Positions 5,998-10,031 of a stretch of 10,031 nucleotides of DNA are shown in pieces. The translations under genes were made by a program, and so were the position numbers. The stretch spans positions 1 to 10,031 of the forward strand of contig JBAQKP010000144.1 of the NCBI GenBank assembly GCA_049301135.1, in the 5' to 3' direction. The notes under the pieces are model-generated. The model was not told where the DNA came from. It made no database searches and was given only the letters and a program-made list of their open reading frames with translations. This stretch comes from JAYXXU01 sp049301135 (lineage in GTDB: Bacteria > Pseudomonadota > Gammaproteobacteria > Pseudomonadales > Moraxellaceae). Within the stretch, counting starts at the first letter, position 1. The number at the start of each line of letters is the position of its first letter.

Positions 5998-6753
5998 ATG
6001 ACCGACACCCCAGTGACTTCAATTCGCGCCTTGCGTGAACAGTACCAACAACAAGCACCTGCCCATCGGGATCTGGCGCTGTTGGTCAGTGTTGCCGCGC
6101 TGGTCAATGCGCAACCGCTTGAACAATGCGCCGAAGACATTCTACGGGTGATGGCATCGGTACTCGGCACCAACCATGCCGTATTGCTGCGCTATCAATC
6201 AGGGCGTCTGACCTGTATCGCAGGCTTGGGACATGCACCACCGACCAAAACCCGCATGCCCGCACAAGGTTACTTGCCCAGCTTACTAAAATATCCCGCT
6301 GCACCACTGCTGCGTCATCCCGTCGATCAGGCTTGGGTGTTCATGACAGCAGAGCTGCAATATGAGTTAATCGTGCCGATGAGCTATGCAGGCCATATCA
6401 CCGGTCTACTGGCCTTTGCCGCACCCACCGCAACCGAGTTACCCAGCAACGGCGTGCAACTGTGGCTCAGTACCGTCGCAACCCTACTGGCCGGACTGTG
6501 GCAAGACGGCACAACACGGCGACGCTTGAGCGAACGCGCCCAACACGAACTACGCCTACTCACCCCACGCGAACGTGAAGTGATGTCTTTTTTGCCCAAA
6601 GGCATGTCCAATCGACGGATTGCCGATCTGCTGGGGATCTCGGCGGGCACAGTCAAAACCCACGTTGAGCACATTCTGAGCAAATTACAACTCGATGATC
6701 GCGCACATGCGGCCGCCAAAGCGGTTGAACTCAAGCTAGGAAGCACCGAATGA
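5998..6753 (+). CDS. GAF-domain LuxR-type transcriptional regulator
   Basis: Cytoplasmic DNA-binding protein of 251 residues. About residues 25-168 look like a GAF sensor domain (LALLVSVAALVNAQPLEQCAEDI, then VMASVLGTNHAVLLRY, and ELIVPMSYAGHITGLLAF at 123-140). Residues 186-247 are a LuxR/FixJ-type helix-turn-helix: LLTPREREVMSFLPKGMSNRRIADLL, then GTVKTHVEHILSKLQLDDRAHA, with the usual TxxE start and the recognition helix near 216-226. No receiver domain and no phospho-acceptor Asp motif is present, so unlike NarL-type regulators it is not expected to be phosphorylated by the kinase next to it. The GAF ligand cannot be predicted. Its stop overlaps the start of the histidine kinase gene by 4 bases (ATGA at 6750-6753), a strong sign of translational coupling and shared function. 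Confidence 0.9.
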   Translation: MTDTPVTSIRALREQYQQQAPAHRDLALLVSVAALVNAQPLEQCAEDILRVMASVLGTNHAVLLRYQSGRLTCIAGLGHAPPTKTRMPAQGYLPSLLKYPAAPLLRHPVDQAWVFMTAELQYELIVPMSYAGHITGLLAFAAPTATELPSNGVQLWLSTVATLLAGLWQDGTTRRRLSERAQHELRLLTPREREVMSFLPKGMSNRRIADLLGISAGTVKTHVEHILSKLQLDDRAHAAAKAVELKLGSTE

Positions 6754-8291
6754 CCCCTCTCAGAAGTCCTTGGCGTAATCTCAGCTTACGCGCCAAAAGC
6801 CTCGTGGTGATTTTATTTCCGCTGCTGACCTTGGTCGTGGCAGTGTTTTTGGTGATTTCATCAATTCGTTTTAGTACGGATGCCGAAGACAATGTGCAGC
6901 GCAGTATTCGCGCGGTCGGCAACATTTACGCAGTACACGCTCAGGTCGCAGAAGCGGCCAGTGCTGTACGTGGTTTTTTATACACCCGTGACAAAGCCTT
7001 TTTGCGGCCGTATTGGCGCGCCAAACGGCAAATTCCAGACGCACTGATTGCCATGCAAAACAGCGTTACTGACCCTGTACAAGTCGAGTTAATTGCCGAG
7101 ATTGCACGCTTGGTCAGGCTCAAGATGGATAGCTTAGATCGCACTCGCCTCGAAGCCGAACGCAACCCTGACCTCAAGCTACAACAAACTTTGGTCAATG
7201 AAAAAGTCTTGCTGGATGTGTTGCGTGAAAAAATCGCTCAGACGGACTTGCGTGGCCAAGAACTGATTCGGCGGTACACTGAAACTGCCAACCAATCACG
7301 GCAACGACATTTGATTATTGCGCTGTCGGCAGCCACGCTGGGGATTTTTACAGCGATTGGTTTTTCGTGGTGGTTTGCCAACGGATTGGTCACGCGTGTG
7401 CGTGACATTGGTGAAAATGCGAAACGCTTAGAATCAGGACAAACGCAATATCTATTAGAACCGAGTAACGATGAACTGGGACAACTGGCGGTGCGTATCC
7501 AAAAAGCCGGTAACATGCTGGCCGCGCGCGCCGTCGAAGCACAGACTGCTCGACTTGACGCCGAAATCGCCAACCGCGCCAAAACCGATTTTTTATCGCG
7601 GATCAGTCATGAGTTGCGCACGCCACTGAATGCAATTTTGGGCTTCGCTCAGTTGCTCGAACGTGATTTGCGCGGCACACCTAAGCAACGGAGTGTCGAG
7701 TTAATTTTGTCCGGCGGGCATCATTTGCTGCAGTTGGTCAATGATGTGCTGGATATCTCACGGATCGAATCCGGTAATCTGGTGATGCGCCTAACGCCAT
7801 TTGATCTGAACAGTATCATCCTCGAAACCATCGCGATGACCAACAGTCAGTCACAGCTGAATCGGGTGACGGTATCCTTTGATCCAGCCGCAACCGCACC
7901 GAGTGTTTTTGTGATGGCCGACCGGCATCGCCTGATACAAGTGCTGCTTAATTTGATTTCGAATGCGATTAAATACAATCGCGTTGAGGGTCGGGTCGAT
8001 ATCTCGATTGAGGCCATCGCAACCACCCACTGGCGTGTGGCGATTGCCGATACAGGGATCGGAATTTCGGCGGCACTGGAACAAAAACTGTTCTCACCGT
8101 TTGCCCGCGCCGAAGAAACTCGCATCGAAGGCACAGGGCTGGGCTTGGCGGTCAGTAAAAGCTTGATCGAAGCCATGCAAGGTGAACTGGGCTGGTCACG
8201 CAGACCGGATGAAGGGTCGATTTTTTGGTTGACACTGGGTCGGATTGATCCGCAACATACAACGGAGCCAACAGGAGCGCCGCATGAGTGA
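6750..8291 (+). CDS. Membrane sensor histidine kinase (CHASE3-HAMP-HisKA-HATPase)
   Basis: Inner-membrane kinase of 513 residues. TM1 is about 18-40 (LVVILFPLLTLVVAVFLVIS). A helical periplasmic domain of about 42-186 has the CHASE3 look (AEAASAVRGFLYTRDKAFLRPY at 68-89). TM2 is about 188-210 (IIALSAATLGIFTAIGFSWW). The HAMP linker is about 211-262 (NDELGQL). The HisKA domain has FLSRISHELRTPLNAILGF with phospho-acceptor H287. The ATPase domain has the N box LISNAIKYN (N405), the G1 box DTGIG (D434) and the G2 box GTGLGLAVSK (461-470). All catalytic boxes are intact. It carries no receiver of its own, so the partner should be the receiver protein encoded immediately downstream, whose start overlaps this stop by 8 bases. 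The stimulus sensed by the CHASE3 domain is unknown. Confidence 0.95.
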   Translation: MTPLRSPWRNLSLRAKSLVVILFPLLTLVVAVFLVISSIRFSTDAEDNVQRSIRAVGNIYAVHAQVAEAASAVRGFLYTRDKAFLRPYWRAKRQIPDALIAMQNSVTDPVQVELIAEIARLVRLKMDSLDRTRLEAERNPDLKLQQTLVNEKVLLDVLREKIAQTDLRGQELIRRYTETANQSRQRHLIIALSAATLGIFTAIGFSWWFANGLVTRVRDIGENAKRLESGQTQYLLEPSNDELGQLAVRIQKAGNMLAARAVEAQTARLDAEIANRAKTDFLSRISHELRTPLNAILGFAQLLERDLRGTPKQRSVELILSGGHHLLQLVNDVLDISRIESGNLVMRLTPFDLNSIILETIAMTNSQSQLNRVTVSFDPAATAPSVFVMADRHRLIQVLLNLISNAIKYNRVEGRVDISIEAIATTHWRVAIADTGIGISAALEQKLFSPFARAEETRIEGTGLGLAVSKSLIEAMQGELGWSRRPDEGSIFWLTLGRIDPQHTTEPTGAPHE

Positions 8292-8748
8292 CCCGCAGAT
8301 TTTAGACAGTCGAATTCTGATCATTGACGATGAGCCGGTCAATGTGGAACTGCTGGAGCAGATTCTACAACGTGAAGGGTTTAGCCAAGTGGTCAGTACT
8401 ACTGAGCCGGATCGTGCGTTGGAGATTTATCGCGCGGTGCAGCCACATTTGGTATTGCTGGATTTGCGCATGCCACGGGTCGATGGCTTTAGCTTACTGA
8501 CCGCATTTGCCGAACATCGTCCGGTTGGGCAGTTCGTGCCGGTGGTGGTGCTGACTGCCGATGTCACCCGCGAGGCACGCCATCGGGCGCTGGCCTTGGG
8601 TGCGACAGATTTTTTGACCAAGCCATTTGATACGGTCGAGGTCGTATTGCGGCTGTGGAACCTACTGGAAACCAGCGTGCTGTATCGCCGCTTGCAGGAG
8701 GTAGAACCCTCAGCGGCGCGACTGTTGCCGCGGCCGCAGTTGGATTAG
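8284..8748 (+). CDS. Stand-alone receiver-domain response regulator
   Basis: CheY-like protein of 154 residues consisting of one REC domain and a short tail. Acidic pair D15/D16 (ILIIDDEPVN), phospho-acceptor D60 (LVLLDLRMPRVDG), T91 (VVLTAD) and K113 (FLTKPF) are all present, so it should accept phosphate, most likely from H287 of the kinase before it. Residues 118-154 (VEVVLRLWNLLETSVLYRRL and a Pro/Leu-rich end) resemble the linker that in RpfG-type regulators leads into an HD-GYP domain, but the protein stops there and has no output domain. AGGAG (8273-8277), 6 bases before the ATG, lies inside the kinase gene and fixes the start at 8284. Output must go through protein contact or phosphorelay, or the domain acts as a phosphate sink. 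Confidence 0.93.
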   Translation: MSDPQILDSRILIIDDEPVNVELLEQILQREGFSQVVSTTEPDRALEIYRAVQPHLVLLDLRMPRVDGFSLLTAFAEHRPVGQFVPVVVLTADVTREARHRALALGATDFLTKPFDTVEVVLRLWNLLETSVLYRRLQEVEPSAARLLPRPQLD

Positions 8749-8751
8749 TGG

Positions 8752-10031
8752 TTATTCTACCGTGACACTCTTGGCCAAATTACGCGGCTGATCGACATCA
8801 GTACCGCGTAGTACGGCGACATGATAGCTGAGTAATTGTACCGGTATGCTGTAGACAATCGGCGCGAGAATGCCGTTTACCGATGGAATATCCACCACAT
8901 GCACCCGCGCTTCAGACTGAATCCCGCTGTTCTGATCGGCGAACACAAACAACTCACCGCCCCGCGCTTGGACTTCTTGCATGTTGGATTTGAGCTTGTC
9001 TAAGAGCGGATCATCTGCTGCCAGCACAATCACCGGCATTTCATGATCAACCAAGGCCAAGGGGCCATGTTTCAATTCACCCGCTGCGTAGCCTTCGGCG
9101 TGAATATACGAAATTTCTTTCAGTTTCAGCGCACCCTCTAACGCAATCGGGTATTCAATCCCACGACCCAAAAATAGCGCGTGGCGTTTTTCGGTAAACG
9201 CGTGTGACATGCGTTCGATTTGTGGATCAAGCGCGAGTGTGTCTTGTACCAAGCTCGGCAATTGCCACAATTGCAGCACAGTCGCATTGATTTGGTCTTG
9301 GCTGAGTCGCTGTTGCACCTGTGCCAGCTTGAGCAGCAGCAACTTTAACCCAACCAACTGGGTGGTAAATGCTTTGGTCGAAGCAACCCCGATTTCAGGC
9401 CCTGCATTGGTGAGCAAGTGTAGGTCTGTTTCGCGGATAAGCGATGAGGTCGGTACATTACACAATGCAAGGCTCACCAAACCGCTAATTTTTTGTCGCT
9501 GTAAATCGCGCAAGGCAGCCAATGTGTCAGCGGTTTCTCCCGATTGCGAAATGCAAACTATCAGAGTATCAGCCGTCACTACTGCATCGCGGTAGCGAAA
9601 CTCGCTGGCAATTTCGACCTGACATGGTAGCCGCAACAGTTGCTCACACCAGTATTTCGCCACGAGACCTGCATGATAACTGGTACCGCAGGCAATAATT
9701 TGTAGCTGCTTGATCTGAGCTAGACGCGCACCACCCTGTAGAAACTCAGGTCTTAGTTGCTGAGCCTCTAGGTATAAAGACAATGTTCGACGAATTGCAT
9801 CTGGCTGCTCATAGATTTCTTTGAGCATATAGTGCTTAAATTCGCCCTTGTCGGCATTGGTAATACTAGCATCAAGCTCGTGAGACTGTCGTTGTACCAA
9901 CTGACCCTCTTGATAAATTTCAATATTATCGCGAGTCAAACGGACAACATCCTGCTCTTCTAAATAAATAAATCGATTGGTAACTGGCAACAATGCCAAC
10001 TGGTCAGAGCTGATAAAGTTCTCACCAATAC
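8752..10031 (-). CDS. glmS: Glucosamine-6-phosphate synthase GlmS (5' part outside window)
   Basis: Glutamine-fructose-6-phosphate aminotransferase (isomerizing), the first step to UDP-GlcNAc for peptidoglycan and lipopolysaccharide. The visible 425 C-terminal residues cover the end of the glutaminase domain (IGENFISSDQLALLPVT, FIYLEEQD) and both sugar-isomerase (SIS) domains. These include IIACGTSYHAGLVAKYW, CISQSGETADTLAAL, VASTKAFTTQL, and LKLKEISYIHAEGYAAGELKHGP, which carries the equivalents of E. coli E488 and H504. The C-terminus NLAKSVTVE has the K603 equivalent (codon at 8770-8772). The frame is open through the window end; the first available start inside the window (TTG at 9999) is not the real one. 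The stop codon lies 3 bases from that of the convergent receiver gene. Confidence 0.98.
   Translation of the reverse strand, partial: IGENFISSDQLALLPVTNRFIYLEEQDVVRLTRDNIEIYQEGQLVQRQSHELDASITNADKGEFKHYMLKEIYEQPDAIRRTLSLYLEAQQLRPEFLQGGARLAQIKQLQIIACGTSYHAGLVAKYWCEQLLRLPCQVEIASEFRYRDAVVTADTLIVCISQSGETADTLAALRDLQRQKISGLVSLALCNVPTSSLIRETDLHLLTNAGPEIGVASTKAFTTQLVGLKLLLLKLAQVQQRLSQDQINATVLQLWQLPSLVQDTLALDPQIERMSHAFTEKRHALFLGRGIEYPIALEGALKLKEISYIHAEGYAAGELKHGPLALVDHEMPVIVLAADDPLLDKLKSNMQEVQARGGELFVFADQNSGIQSEARVHVVDIPSVNGILAPIVYSIPVQLLSYHVAVLRGTDVDQPRNLAKSVTVE

Noticed and set aside
1..10031. Search for CRISPR arrays, tRNA or rRNA genes, insertion sequences and phage attachment sites
   Set aside because: No regularly spaced repeats, no tRNA-like cloverleaf, no transposase-like frame and no flanking direct or inverted repeats of that kind were seen.

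Overview
The window reads as chromosomal DNA of a free-living gammaproteobacterium. The GlnK, AmtB and GlmS sequences look like those of the Pseudomonas/Moraxellaceae side of the class, and the grouping glnK-amtB, ubiK and comM is familiar there. Composition is moderate in GC and even across the genes, and no mobile element, tRNA, rRNA or CRISPR is visible. The species assignment is an inference only.

Left part (1-2554, minus strand): a tandem run of a TorF-type outer-membrane porin, then the PII protein gene glnK, then the ammonium transporter gene amtB, which is cut by the window start. A clear intrinsic terminator (1523-1555) separates the porin from the nitrogen genes, so glnK-amtB should be its own operon for ammonium uptake and its PII control.

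Middle part (2555-5081, plus strand): ubiK (accessory factor of aerobic ubiquinone synthesis), comM (AAA+ branch-migration helicase used in natural transformation), and a membrane-anchored protein of unknown function that probably shares the comM transcript.

Right part (5082-8748, plus strand): an intergenic region with a palindrome laid over a strong extended -10 box, then an exported SnoaL-fold protein that I read as a probable iota-class carbonic anhydrase. Next comes a tightly coupled three-gene signalling unit: a GAF-LuxR transcription factor without a receiver domain, a CHASE3-HAMP histidine kinase, and a stand-alone receiver protein. The three overlap by 4 and 8 bases, so they are almost certainly co-translated. 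The kinase should phosphorylate the receiver, but the only DNA-binding protein in the unit has no phosphorylation site, so the route of the output is open.

Right edge (8752-10031, minus strand): the C-terminal two thirds of glmS, convergent with the signalling unit and with only 3 bases between the stop codons.

The least ordinary part is the carbonic anhydrase-like gene with its palindromic promoter, next to the split GAF-LuxR/kinase/receiver module. The rest is standard core metabolism.
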